A stretch of DNA of 64,000 bases from positions 1,701,749-1,765,748 of the forward strand of contig NZ_CP059563.1 in assembly GCF_014054725.1 (NCBI RefSeq), in the 5' to 3' direction. Below are positions 1-7,285 of the stretch, one piece after another. This DNA comes from Conchiformibius steedae. Lineage in GTDB: Bacteria > Pseudomonadota > Gammaproteobacteria > Burkholderiales > Neisseriaceae. The number at the start of each line of letters is the position of its first letter. The stretch's first letter is position 1. The notes below the pieces were generated by a model. It did not search any database and was not told the DNA's origin. It was given only the letters and a program-made list of their open reading frames with translations. The position numbers and the translations under genes were made by a program.

Positions 1-270
1 ATAGCTTTGTTCCAAATCCAAAGGGGTTTTGTGCAGGTTTTCCACAGACGGGGTGGCGGCAAGGATTTCAGGACTGCTGACGGCTGCCGTTTCGCTATCG
101 GCAAACAGGCGGTCAAAACACGCCAAGCGTTTGTTACGGTCAGACAAGGAAGTGCAGCTTTGCACATCGGCAGGAAGCACACCTTTTTTATCGGGTGTTT
201 GCGCCTGCGCCATCTGCTGCCAAGCCACCAGCAGCGACACCGGCAAAAGTAAAGCACGGGGTTTGCTCAT
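1..270 (-). CDS. pldA: Outer-membrane phospholipase A, N-terminal part (partial)
   Basis: Reading leftwards from an ATG at 270 gives 90 open codons that run off the window edge. The start has a GGAG ribosome site about 8 bases upstream. The product begins with a signal peptide ending near AQAQT, followed by a Cys-containing stretch, CTSLSDRNKRLACFDRLF. That stretch resembles the segment just after the signal peptide of neisserial phospholipase A (PldA), which hydrolyses phospholipids in the outer membrane. The catalytic beta-barrel lies outside the window, so the call rests on the N-terminus alone. Another outer-membrane or periplasmic protein with the same short Cys motif cannot be excluded. 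Confidence 0.6.
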   Translation of the reverse strand, partial: MSKPRALLLPVSLLVAWQQMAQAQTPDKKGVLPADVQSCTSLSDRNKRLACFDRLFADSETAAVSSPEILAATPSVENLHKTPLDLEQSY

Positions 271-298
271 GATAAAACACTCCAATTAACAGATTGGT

Positions 299-314
299 TT
301 AGGGCTTGTCCCTA
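299..314 (+). repeat. Degenerate solo copy of the 16-base terminal repeat
   Basis: TTAGGGCTTGTCCCTA differs by one base from the terminal repeat of the element at 421-568 and has the same orientation as that element's left end. It stands alone, with no matching inverted partner before 421. Confidence 0.7.
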
Positions 315-376
315 GTAAACAAAACATCACTCTGCCTGAATCTTAACCGATACGGGCACACCGGCAAACAAACAAA

Positions 377-404
377 CCGTACAACAGCGGCAACTGTTGT
401 ACGG
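377..404 (-). terminator. Stem-loop terminator behind ppiC-type gene
   Basis: CCGTACAACAG and CTGTTGTACGG form a perfect 11-bp stem with a 6-base loop. Read on the minus strand, the stem is followed by the T-rich stretch TTTGTTTGTTTG, which fits a factor-independent terminator for the gene ending at 578. The inserted MITE-like element now lies between that gene and this stem. Confidence 0.6.
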
Positions 405-420
405 AATACCAAATGCCGTA

Positions 421-568
421 TTAGGGCGTGTCCCTATCTACTTATGCGACAGTATTTTTGGCACAAATCCGTGTCTGCCGCGTTAAAAATCCTTGCAAGG
501 TGTCCACAACCTTGCGCGGATTTTTACTCAAAAAACCGCTCAACAAAGCAAATAGGGACACGCCCTAA
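421..568. mobile_element. MITE-like element with perfect 16-bp terminal inverted repeats
   Basis: The 148-base segment begins with TTAGGGCGTGTCCCTA and ends with its exact reverse complement. Inside, 485-500 and 510-525 form an imperfect hairpin (14 of 16 bases pair). There is no coding capacity. Size, perfect ends and a lack of genes are typical of miniature inverted-repeat elements mobilised in trans by a transposase. The end sequence resembles IS5-family ends as I remember them, but that assignment is inference. No clear target duplication is visible: the flanks are GTA on the left and CCC on the right. Solo or partial copies of the same end occur at 299, 18223 and 52671. Confidence 0.7.
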
Positions 569-577
569 CCCGCAGGT

Positions 578-1459
578 TTATTTGGCAGGCACGATTTTGG
601 CTTTTTGTCCCAAAGCATCTACCGCCGCATCCCAATGGATTTGATGCAGGTTTTGTTCGATTTCGGGTTTGAGTGCCTCAAACGCGGGCAATTGCACTTT
701 GCGTTTGTCGTTCACATACAAAATCAAACCGATATTGCCTTCTTGCAGCGGCGATGGGGTGTACTGTCCCTTACCTAAGCCCGATACTGCCTGATACACG
801 GTCGGATTTTGTTCTTTCAGGTTTTTCAAAGGCATGTATTCGGGGTCAATACCGCCTGTTTGTTTGGCATCGGCACGCAGGCTGTATTTTACCGCCACTT
901 CAGAAAACTTTTTCTTGGCTTTCAGTTCTTTTAAAGCGGCGCGTGCCTGCTCCGCCTTATCGGTTACAATCAAACCCAGCTGTACTTCTTCGCTGTTGCG
1001 GTAATAATCGGCAATGCGCTGGTATTGTTGGCGCAATTCGGCATCGCTAATGGGATTTTTACGCGCAATATCCAAAGCATAAGCCCGCATCAATAAATGA
1101 TTGCGGTAATCTGCCCAATTTTGCTGAAAGTTTTTGTCTTTGTCCAAGCCTTCGGCTTTGAGGGCTTTAAGGGCTTCGGATTCCATTTTTTGATAATCGC
1201 TGCCCTTGTCCAGTTTTAACCGTTTGGCTTCTTGCGTAACCAGCGTTTCAATAATCAGCTCGCGGGTGATTTCGTTGCGCAGTTCGGGTCCGTCCTGAAT
1301 CTGACCGTTGCTGTTGGCTTGGAAAATTCGGGCGCGGCGTTCAACGTCTTTGCTGTCCACAGGCGTGCCGTTTACCGTTACCACCGTTTGGGCGGAAAGG
1401 GCGGCAGACACCAGCAAAAGAGCCGTTGCCGCTGCCTTTTGGTACAAACGCATTTTCAT
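578..1459 (-). CDS. Periplasmic peptidyl-prolyl isomerase, PpiC/SurA parvulin type
   Basis: A 293-residue protein with a signal peptide (Lys/Arg start, hydrophobic Ala/Leu core, cleavage near ALSAQ), a SurA-like N-terminal helical region (VNGTPVDSKDVERRARIFQ and following) and a parvulin-type rotamase domain at about residues 155-250. It probably assists folding of exported proteins in the periplasm. I chose the ATG at 1459 because AAAGG lies 4 bases upstream. An upstream in-frame TTG at 1477 has no better ribosome site and would place charged residues before the signal peptide. The same gene follows bolA, yciI and yciB in Neisseria, where it is often called cell-binding factor. The family is secure; the substrates are unknown. 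Confidence 0.9.
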   Translation of the reverse strand: MKMRLYQKAAATALLLVSAALSAQTVVTVNGTPVDSKDVERRARIFQANSNGQIQDGPELRNEITRELIIETLVTQEAKRLKLDKGSDYQKMESEALKALKAEGLDKDKNFQQNWADYRNHLLMRAYALDIARKNPISDAELRQQYQRIADYYRNSEEVQLGLIVTDKAEQARAALKELKAKKKFSEVAVKYSLRADAKQTGGIDPEYMPLKNLKEQNPTVYQAVSGLGKGQYTPSPLQEGNIGLILYVNDKRKVQLPAFEALKPEIEQNLHQIHWDAAVDALGQKAKIVPAK

Positions 1460-1481
1460 GTTCAACCTTTCTTTCAATTCA

Positions 1482-1512
1482 TTAAGATAATTAGTTCATT
1501 TAAGATAATTAG
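1482..1512. repeat. 13-base direct repeat upstream of the PPIase gene
   Basis: TTAAGATAATTAG occurs at 1482-1494 and again at 1500-1512, an 18-base period, just upstream of the PPIase start. It may be a regulator site or an AT-rich promoter element. No function can be read from the sequence alone. Confidence 0.5.
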
Positions 1513-1537
1513 GAACAAATTTTGACAAAACACGGCA

Positions 1538-1822
1538 TTATAAACCAAAAAACTCGGCAGGCGTTTTTGCCGTCAGCGACAGCGCGTGAATGCGCCCTTG
1601 TGCAAACGCTTCCTGCAAACGCTGCTGCACCATGCGCTGCCGCGCCAGCCGCGATACGCCTTCAAAATGTGTACTGACCACAGTCAGCGCGTAATGTCCG
1701 CCGCCACGGTTGCCCGCGTGTCCGATGTGCAGGTGGCTGTCGTCGCGGAATTCAAACACTTCGGGCGACAAATCTGCCAAGCACTGCGCCATTTCGCGTT
1801 CCATGTGTTCGGCTTCATTCAT
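1538..1822 (-). CDS. BolA family protein
   Basis: A 94-residue protein with the BolA fold signature: a HIGH-type motif (HLHIGHAGNRGGGHY) in the first half and a second half rich in Arg/Gln with ARQRMVQQRL. BolA proteins bind glutaredoxin and [2Fe-2S] clusters and act in iron-sulfur trafficking or stress responses. The start overlaps the end of the YciI gene by 8 bases (TGATGAATGA context) with no separate ribosome site, so translation is probably coupled. An alternative in-frame ATG 18 bases further in would shorten the N-terminus. It belongs to the yciB-yciI-bolA-ppiC run on this strand. Confidence 0.9.
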   Translation of the reverse strand: MNEAEHMEREMAQCLADLSPEVFEFRDDSHLHIGHAGNRGGGHYALTVVSTHFEGVSRLARQRMVQQRLQEAFAQGRIHALSLTAKTPAEFFGL

Positions 1823-2111
1823 CAGGAAACACTTTCACATAAGGGCGAATCATCACTTCGGCATACACGCCCGCATCTACATAAGGGTCGTTTTGAATCC
1901 ATGCTTCGGCGGCGTCCAAATCATCAAAATCGGCGATAATCAAACTGCCCGATACCGTACCGTCTTGGCTGTCGGGCATGGGCGTGGGACCTGCGGTAAA
2001 CAGGCGGTTTTGCGCCTGCAATTCGCGCAAACGCGCCAAATGGGCTTCACGCGCTTGGGCGCGGGCTTCGCCGCTGTTATCATTATCGGTGGCAAGAAAA
2101 ACGTACAACAT
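1815..2111 (-). CDS. yciI: YciI family protein
   Basis: A 98-residue YCII-domain protein: LYVFLATDNDNS at the start, EAHLARLRELQAQNRLFTAGP in the middle and a YAEVMIRPYVKVFPDE end. The family has a ferredoxin-like dimer fold with a conserved His (in REAHLARL) and Asp, and is related to small dehydrochlorinases. Its physiological role is not established. It lies 3 bases behind yciB and overlaps bolA, consistent with one operon. Confidence 0.9.
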   Translation of the reverse strand: MLYVFLATDNDNSGEARAQAREAHLARLRELQAQNRLFTAGPTPMPDSQDGTVSGSLIIADFDDLDAAEAWIQNDPYVDAGVYAEVMIRPYVKVFPDE

Positions 2112-2114
2112 TGT

Positions 2115-2663
2115 TTATTTGTCCTGTGTTTTGGGCAGATGGCGCATAATGTACACGCCCTGCGCGATGGAAAAAACCAGCGTAATCGGCAGGTAAACGT
2201 AAAATTTAAAATCTACCCAAAACGCTTCGCGCTCTGGGGTAAACGGATAGGCAATCGCCAAATTGACCACGCCCATCACAAAGAAAAATCCCGCCCACGC
2301 ATACGATAGGCGTGTCCATACGTTTTCGGGCAAGCTTAATTCGCTGCCCATCAGCATTTTTAAGCCGTTTTTGCCCATAAACTGACACACCAACACGGCA
2401 ATGGCGCTAATCCAGCAGATAACGGTGGTTTTGAGCATAATATAGACGGAATCTTTCAATAAAATGGTGGCGCCGCCAAATACCACCACCACAATCAGGC
2501 TCACCCACTGCATGGCACTTAAAGTTTTGGTTTTCCACCATGTGTAGGCAGCTTGTGCCAAGCCGATAACCACGGCAACGGCAGTCGCTGCCACCATGTC
2601 TTTGGTTAGGGAATAGGTAATAAAAAACAAAAATAATGCTAAAAAGTCGCTGAGTGCTTTCAC
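2115..2663 (-). CDS. yciB: Inner-membrane septation protein A family (YciB)
   Basis: A 182-residue, very hydrophobic protein with about five membrane helices and the family features LFFITYSL near the N-terminus, ARP-like polar loops and a C-terminal YVYLPITLVFSIAQGVYIMRHLP. YciB (IspZ) affects cell-envelope synthesis and septation in enterobacteria. The start codon is GTG at 2663 with AAGGAAG 7 bases upstream. It is the first gene of the leftward group yciB-yciI-bolA-ppiC and is transcribed divergently from tspA. Confidence 0.93.
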   Translation of the reverse strand: MKALSDFLALFLFFITYSLTKDMVAATAVAVVIGLAQAAYTWWKTKTLSAMQWVSLIVVVVFGGATILLKDSVYIMLKTTVICWISAIAVLVCQFMGKNGLKMLMGSELSLPENVWTRLSYAWAGFFFVMGVVNLAIAYPFTPEREAFWVDFKFYVYLPITLVFSIAQGVYIMRHLPKTQDK

Positions 2664-3050
2664 AAATCTTCCTTGAACTGAAAATTATTTTACGGATAAA
2701 CGGCAGCCGCTGCCGCACACGCTTTAGCACGGCATCATAGCAGTGTTTGGGGTTTTGTTACAGTCTGTCTGTTTTGTTGGCAATTGGTTACACACTGTTT
2801 TGCACCGCGCCAAACGGGACAAACGTCCGCATATCCGCACATTCGGGCGATTTTTGCCTGCAATTTTACGGTTTTGGCTGCTGCCGCAAGCGGCAGGTGC
2901 AGACAAAATACCCTGTGTTGTTTTGTGCTTTTGGGTTAAGCGGTGTTAAACAAAACGCGTTTTTTACTTGGCAGACAAGCCAGTAACCCGCTATCATAAC
3001 GCCTATTTGCAATCAACCAAGAAACCGGTATCCCGGATGGGAGATAAATT
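2664..3050. other. Divergent intergenic region between yciB and tspA
   Basis: 387 bases without a convincing gene. The right end carries a good promoter for tspA (2968-2997). The short open frames on both strands have neither ribosome sites nor protein-like composition. No repeats of the families seen elsewhere in the window occur here. Confidence 0.6.
2968..2997 (+). promoter_or_regulatory. Sigma-70 type promoter of tspA
   Basis: TTGGCA (2968-2973), an 18-base spacer and TATCAT (2992-2997). The expected start of transcription lies about 45 bases before the TTG start codon of tspA. Confidence 0.55.
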
Positions 3051-6000
3051 TTGAATACCAATATCAAGATCATTGTTGCTTCCGTATCGTTGGCGGCATC
3101 GGTTAGCGCATGGGGGGCAATGGGCGGGCTGAACGTGCGTTCCCATTTGGGCGAGCCTTTTGCCGGCAGCATTACCGTAAGCGGCGATGAGGCCAAAGCT
3201 TTGATGGAAGGCGGCAGGCTGAGCGTTTCGGGCGGGGTGCGCGGCAGTGTTTCCAAAAACGGTAACGGTACGGTAACGGTACATCTGCGTTCTGCCACAC
3301 CGGTACACGAACCGGTATTGTCGTTTACCGTGAGCGCAGGTCAGCAAACGCGCCAATACACGGCATTGCTGGACCCGCCGCGCTACAAACCCGCCAAACC
3401 CAAAGCCGAACCCAAGCCCAAACCGGAAAAACCCCGCGCCGAAGCGAAACCTTCTGCCGAAAAAGGGGTAAAAGTACCGATTAACCAAGATTTTATTGAA
3501 AAGAAAAAAACCGAAAACGATAGCCAGCCCAAAGCGACACCCAGCGAAAAAACCAAAACCCGCGCACAAGAAAAAGCCGAACGAAAACCCGCCGCCGAGC
3601 CGCAACAGCGCAACGCGGAAACGGCAAAAGTGAAAAAACCGAGCAAAGCCGCGGTAACGCCGCGCCGCCACCGTGCATATGCGGGCGAAAAACTGGCAGA
3701 TATTGCGGCACGTTACCGTCCGCACAATATGAGCCAGCAAACCGCCATGCGTGCTTTGGTGATGGCAAATCCGCGCGCGTTCCGCCACGGCACCACCGTG
3801 CGCCGCAGCGTTACCCTGTATATCCCCACTGAAGCACAATGGCATGTGTATGCACAACGGGCAGCGCAGCAGCAACAGTCTGCCGCCGCGCCGCAACACC
3901 GTGCCGCACCTGCCCCGCGTCCGATACCTGCGCCTGCCGCGCCCGCACCGCAACCGAATGCAGTTGCGCCGTCTTCGGTGGCACCGGTAACGCCGCCGCA
4001 ACCGAGTGTGGCACCGCCGCCGCCCCCACCTCCCCCACCGCCGCCGCCTCCCCCGCAGGAAACGGTGCCGCAAGAGGCTTCGCCGCCGCCGCAAACCGCA
4101 GCTTCGGTTAATGACGCGCCCAATGCCGTATCGTCTGCCGCCGCTTCCGCACAAACTCCCCCAACAGTGTCGGATGCCGCTTCTGCCACTGCTGCCGTGT
4201 CGGACACCGCTTCATCAGACGTATCTGCCGCCGTGGTGCCGCCGCCCGTCCCCACTCCGCCGCCTGTTGCCAACAACGGCGCATCGGAAGTGGTGGAAGA
4301 AGAAGGTGAAGAAAGCGACAATACCCTGATGTGGGCGATGGCGGGCGCAGGTGCGCTTGCCGTAGGCGGTTTGGTGGCAGGCGGTTTGCTGCTGATGCGC
4401 CGCCGCCGTCAGCAAGGCGGTAATGATGCTTCCGCATACGCCCCTGATGATGATTACATTGATGATGACGATGTCATTATCGATGGTGATGATGACGACC
4501 AATGGGATGTGGATAAAGAGCCTTCCAGCACCGCCCAACGCGCCAAAGACGATTTGTCCCGCGCCCGCGCTGCGGTAGAATCACACGGCAGCACCGCAGC
4601 AGCCGCTGCTGTGGGCGCGGCAGGTGCTGCCGCCACTGCCGATTATGTTGCCGAAGAAGACGACGGCGTGTTCTTCGGTTCAGACAGCCCCGCCCAAACC
4701 GATGCCGCCGCACCTGCTGCCGATGCGGACGACAATTGGGATTGGCTGGAAGGTGCAGGCAAAACCCATGCCGCGCCTGCCGACAGCGGCAACGATTTTG
4801 AAGTGGACGACTGGTCTTTGGAAAAAGAAGGCACGTCAGACGGCTTGGGCAGCGATTTTGAAGTAGATGATTGGTCGGTAGAAAAAGAAAACGCTGCCGC
4901 TGCCGCCCCGAATCTTGCCAAAGAAAACGAATTTGTCGTCAGCGATGACGAATTCGGCGATTTTGGTGACTTTGGCGATTTCAATTTGGACGACAGCCCC
5001 GCGCCTGCCGCACCCGCTGCCACACCCGCACCCGCCGCCGATGACAGCTTGGGCGATTTTGGCGACTTCGGCGATTTCAATTTGGACGATATTCCCGCCG
5101 CCCCTGCAGCAGCCGCTGCCGCCCCCGCCATGGACGATTTGGACGCTTTCGCCCAATCCGCACTGGAAGGCTTGGACAGTTTTGAACTGCCCGATGCCGC
5201 ACAGCCGCAACAACCGCACGTTTCATCCGTATCCGTGCCGAGCCAAAATTCCGGTTTTGCCGATTTGTCTTTTGATTCTTTAGACGATTTGGTACTGGAA
5301 GACACCCCTGCTGCGCCCGCGCCTGCCGATGATTTGGATTCGCTTGCCGATGCCGCCTTGCAGGATTTGGACTCGTTTGAGCTGCCCCCGCCCGACAGCG
5401 TGGATATGTCCGCCATGCCCGACAACAGCGGTTTGGACGGTTTGTCGTTTGACGATTTCAGCCTGCCCGAAACACCCGCCGCCGCGCCTGCCGCTGCAGA
5501 CGATTTGGACGCGCTTGCCGCTGCCGCATTGGACGGCTTGGATTTGCCCGGCATGGATGATTTGCCTGCCGCCCCACAACAAGCAGCCGACACTTCCCTG
5601 CCCGATTTTGGCGATTTGGACTTCAGCGGTTTGGACAGTTTGGTGGAAGAAAAACCCGCCGCCGCCCCCAGCACCGCTGCTGCCCCCCCAGCAGACGATT
5701 TGCCCGATTTCGCCCTGAACGACATCGAAACCGCCGCCATCGGCGCTGCGCCTGCCTTGGACGACTTGGACTTTAGCGGCTTGGATGCTTTCGTTACCGA
5801 TACCCCCCCCGCACCCAAGCCCGCCGCACCCGCTGCCGAACCTGCCGCAGCCGCCGTCGCCGATATGGATTTTGGCGATTTCAGCGATTTTGACTATGGC
5901 GACACCGTGGTAACCACCCCACCCGCCCAAGCCGATTTCGGCGCAGCCGAGCCGTTTGAGCAGCCTGCCGACAAACCCAATAGCGACACCGGTTTGTCTT

Positions 6001-6581
6001 CCCTGCTGGACGAAAAACTCGCCGCCAAACTCGCCGATTTGAACATGGCAGACGTACTGACCCCCGTCAGCAATGCCACGCCCAAACTGGTGGTGGAAAC
6101 CCCCGAAACCCATTTGGACAGCGCGGCAGACAATGGCTTGGCAGATTTTGACTTAAGCCTGCCCGACGACAGCGAGCATGAATTGGATGCCGTGGACCGC
6201 GTGTTGGCAAATCAAGCCGCCACCGCCATGGGCGACGCCCTGCCCGAAGAAGAATCGTGGTTAAACGATTTGGACAGCCTGCACATCGCCGAAGACGACT
6301 TTGCCGCCAACGGTAACGGCAACGGCAGTACCGATTTGACCGAATTGGAAAACTTTGATGCCAATTGGGGGGCAGACGACGAACCTGCATTGTCCAATGT
6401 CGGTTTCGTTTCCGAAGCCGTAGGCACAGAAGAACCGCAGGAAGCCAAATTGGAGCTGGCGAAAATGTATGTGGAAATTGAAGACCTGTCCGCCGCACGG
6501 GAAACCTTGGGCGAACTGGTTGCCGAATCCAGCGGCGAAGTGAAAGCCGAGGCCGAACGCCTGTTGGCACAACTGGGTTAA
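3051..6581 (+). CDS. tspA: FimV/TspA-like LysM membrane protein
   Basis: A 1176-residue protein. Order of parts: signal peptide (1-22); FimV N-terminal domain (GLNVRSHLGEPFAGSITVSG region); Lys/Glu/Pro-rich linker; LysM peptidoglycan-binding motif (about 203-255); proline-rich stretch with a run of about 13 Pro (about 319-335); one membrane helix followed by RRRRQ (about 426-453); a long acidic Asp/Ala/Pro region with repeated GDFGDF and DDLD motifs (about 470-1060); and the conserved FimV C-terminal helical domain (EAKLELAKMYVEIEDL to the end). FimV-type proteins organise type IV pilus machinery at the cell envelope. The meningococcal homologue TspA is an adhesion and T-cell antigen. The start codon is TTG, preceded by GGGAG, and the signal peptide begins exactly there. 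The gene contains C7 (5683-5689) and C8 (5803-5810) tracts. Confidence 0.93.
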   Translation: MNTNIKIIVASVSLAASVSAWGAMGGLNVRSHLGEPFAGSITVSGDEAKALMEGGRLSVSGGVRGSVSKNGNGTVTVHLRSATPVHEPVLSFTVSAGQQTRQYTALLDPPRYKPAKPKAEPKPKPEKPRAEAKPSAEKGVKVPINQDFIEKKKTENDSQPKATPSEKTKTRAQEKAERKPAAEPQQRNAETAKVKKPSKAAVTPRRHRAYAGEKLADIAARYRPHNMSQQTAMRALVMANPRAFRHGTTVRRSVTLYIPTEAQWHVYAQRAAQQQQSAAAPQHRAAPAPRPIPAPAAPAPQPNAVAPSSVAPVTPPQPSVAPPPPPPPPPPPPPPQETVPQEASPPPQTAASVNDAPNAVSSAAASAQTPPTVSDAASATAAVSDTASSDVSAAVVPPPVPTPPPVANNGASEVVEEEGEESDNTLMWAMAGAGALAVGGLVAGGLLLMRRRRQQGGNDASAYAPDDDYIDDDDVIIDGDDDDQWDVDKEPSSTAQRAKDDLSRARAAVESHGSTAAAAAVGAAGAAATADYVAEEDDGVFFGSDSPAQTDAAAPAADADDNWDWLEGAGKTHAAPADSGNDFEVDDWSLEKEGTSDGLGSDFEVDDWSVEKENAAAAAPNLAKENEFVVSDDEFGDFGDFGDFNLDDSPAPAAPAATPAPAADDSLGDFGDFGDFNLDDIPAAPAAAAAAPAMDDLDAFAQSALEGLDSFELPDAAQPQQPHVSSVSVPSQNSGFADLSFDSLDDLVLEDTPAAPAPADDLDSLADAALQDLDSFELPPPDSVDMSAMPDNSGLDGLSFDDFSLPETPAAAPAAADDLDALAAAALDGLDLPGMDDLPAAPQQAADTSLPDFGDLDFSGLDSLVEEKPAAAPSTAAAPPADDLPDFALNDIETAAIGAAPALDDLDFSGLDAFVTDTPPAPKPAAPAAEPAAAAVADMDFGDFSDFDYGDTVVTTPPAQADFGAAEPFEQPADKPNSDTGLSSLLDEKLAAKLADLNMADVLTPVSNATPKLVVETPETHLDSAADNGLADFDLSLPDDSEHELDAVDRVLANQAATAMGDALPEEESWLNDLDSLHIAEDDFAANGNGNGSTDLTELENFDANWGADDEPALSNVGFVSEAVGTEEPQEAKLELAKMYVEIEDLSAARETLGELVAESSGEVKAEAERLLAQLG

Positions 6582-6594
6582 TTTTCCGTTTTGC

Positions 6595-6628
6595 CGCGCC
6601 CGAAGCCCACAAGGTTTCGGGCGCGTTG
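6595..6628 (+). terminator. Terminator of tspA
   Basis: CGCGCCCGAA and TTTCGGGCGCG form a GC-rich 10-bp stem with a 10-base loop, followed by TTGTTATT. It lies 14 bases after the tspA stop codon. Confidence 0.7.
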
Positions 6629-6684
6629 TTATTCATATAAGGTGTTAAATATTTGTGCAATAAGGTTAAATACCGCTAAACAGA

Positions 6685-6713
6685 TTGTTGCGCCACCACA
6701 CTTGCGGTATATT
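6685..6713 (+). promoter_or_regulatory. Sigma-70 type promoter of the SlyB-like lipoprotein gene
   Basis: TTGTTG (6685-6690), a 17-base spacer and TATATT (6708-6713), 45 bases before the ATG at 6758. Confidence 0.55.
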
Positions 6714-6757
6714 CCGCCATCAAACCAAACCTTGTTTCAAACAAGAAAGGAATCATC

Positions 6758-7222
6758 ATGAAAAAACTGACTTTAAGCGCGGCACTGGCTGCCATGCTTG
6801 CCGTATCGGGCTGCGCCAATACCGATGTATATGGTGGCAATGTTTACCGTGGCAATCAAGCCAAAGAAATGCGTAACATCAGCTACGGTACCATCGTATC
6901 GGTGCGCCCCGTGCAAATCCAAGCCCCCCATTCGGGTGCGGTCGGGTCGCTTGGCGGCGGGATTATCGGCGGTATTGCCGGCTCATCGGTGGGCGGCGGA
7001 CGCGGCAGTGCCATTATGGGTACGGTAGGCGCGATTGCCGGCTCGCTGCTGGGCAGCAAATTGGAACAAAAAGCCGCTTTGGTCAATTCTTTGGAAATGG
7101 TTATCCGCAAAGACGACGGCAATGAAATCGTGGTGGTACAAAAACAAGAAGCAGGCTTTACCCCCGGACGGCGTGTGCGTATTGTCGGCAATGCTTCCGA
7201 TGTGAATGTTTCGCCCATGTAA
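6758..7222 (+). CDS. slyB: Glycine-zipper outer-membrane lipoprotein, SlyB family
   Basis: A 154-residue lipoprotein. The signal peptide ends in the lipobox VSGC, so the mature protein starts at Cys20. A glycine-zipper segment follows (GSLGGGIIGGIAGSSVGGG and the next glycine-rich turn), then a C-terminal domain with VIRKDDGNEIVVVQKQ and GRRVRIVG, typical of SlyB/PcP (17-kDa antigen-like) proteins. SlyB supports outer-membrane integrity and can surround barrel proteins. The ribosome site AAAGGAA lies 7 bases upstream. It is transcribed alone, with its own promoter and a terminator shared with purH. Confidence 0.9.
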   Translation: MKKLTLSAALAAMLAVSGCANTDVYGGNVYRGNQAKEMRNISYGTIVSVRPVQIQAPHSGAVGSLGGGIIGGIAGSSVGGGRGSAIMGTVGAIAGSLLGSKLEQKAALVNSLEMVIRKDDGNEIVVVQKQEAGFTPGRRVRIVGNASDVNVSPM

Positions 7223-7233
7223 ATCCCGCAAAA

Positions 7234-7268
7234 AAATCCCGCCCAATCATCATGATTCGGCGGGATTT
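7234..7268. terminator. Bidirectional terminator between slyB and purH
   Basis: AAATCCCGCC and GGCGGGATTT pair perfectly (10 bp). A-rich sequence on one side and TTAAGTT on the other allow use from both converging genes. Confidence 0.75.
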
Positions 7269-7285
7269 AAGTTCAGCAATCAAAA

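Larger units (their letters stand above)
271..577. other. Repeat-rich intergenic region between pldA and ppiC
   Basis: This 307-base gap holds no convincing gene. From left to right it contains one degenerate copy of a 16-base repeat (299-314), a stem-loop that could end the PPIase transcript (377-404), and a 148-base element with perfect terminal inverted repeats (421-568). The short open frames here lack ribosome sites and consist largely of repeat sequence. Confidence 0.7.

Noticed and set aside
306-644. 112-codon plus-strand frame
   Set aside because: It runs through the terminator stem and the MITE-like element and into the 3' end of the PPIase gene.
2675-2690. Shared word AACTGAAAATTATT near 2676 and near 13493
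   Set aside because: A single 14-base AT-rich match without flanking similarity; probably chance.
2743-2986. Small open frames in the yciB-tspA gap
   Set aside because: No ribosome sites, unnatural Cys/Arg composition, and overlap with each other in different frames.
3003-4154. 383-codon open frame on the minus strand, Arg/Gly-rich
   Set aside because: It lies entirely opposite tspA. Its composition is that of a shadow of GC-rich proline and alanine codons, and it has no ribosome site.
4643-5818. 391-codon open frame on the minus strand, Ser/Ala/Lys-rich
   Set aside because: A shadow of the repetitive Asp/Ala codons of tspA; the protein is low-complexity throughout.
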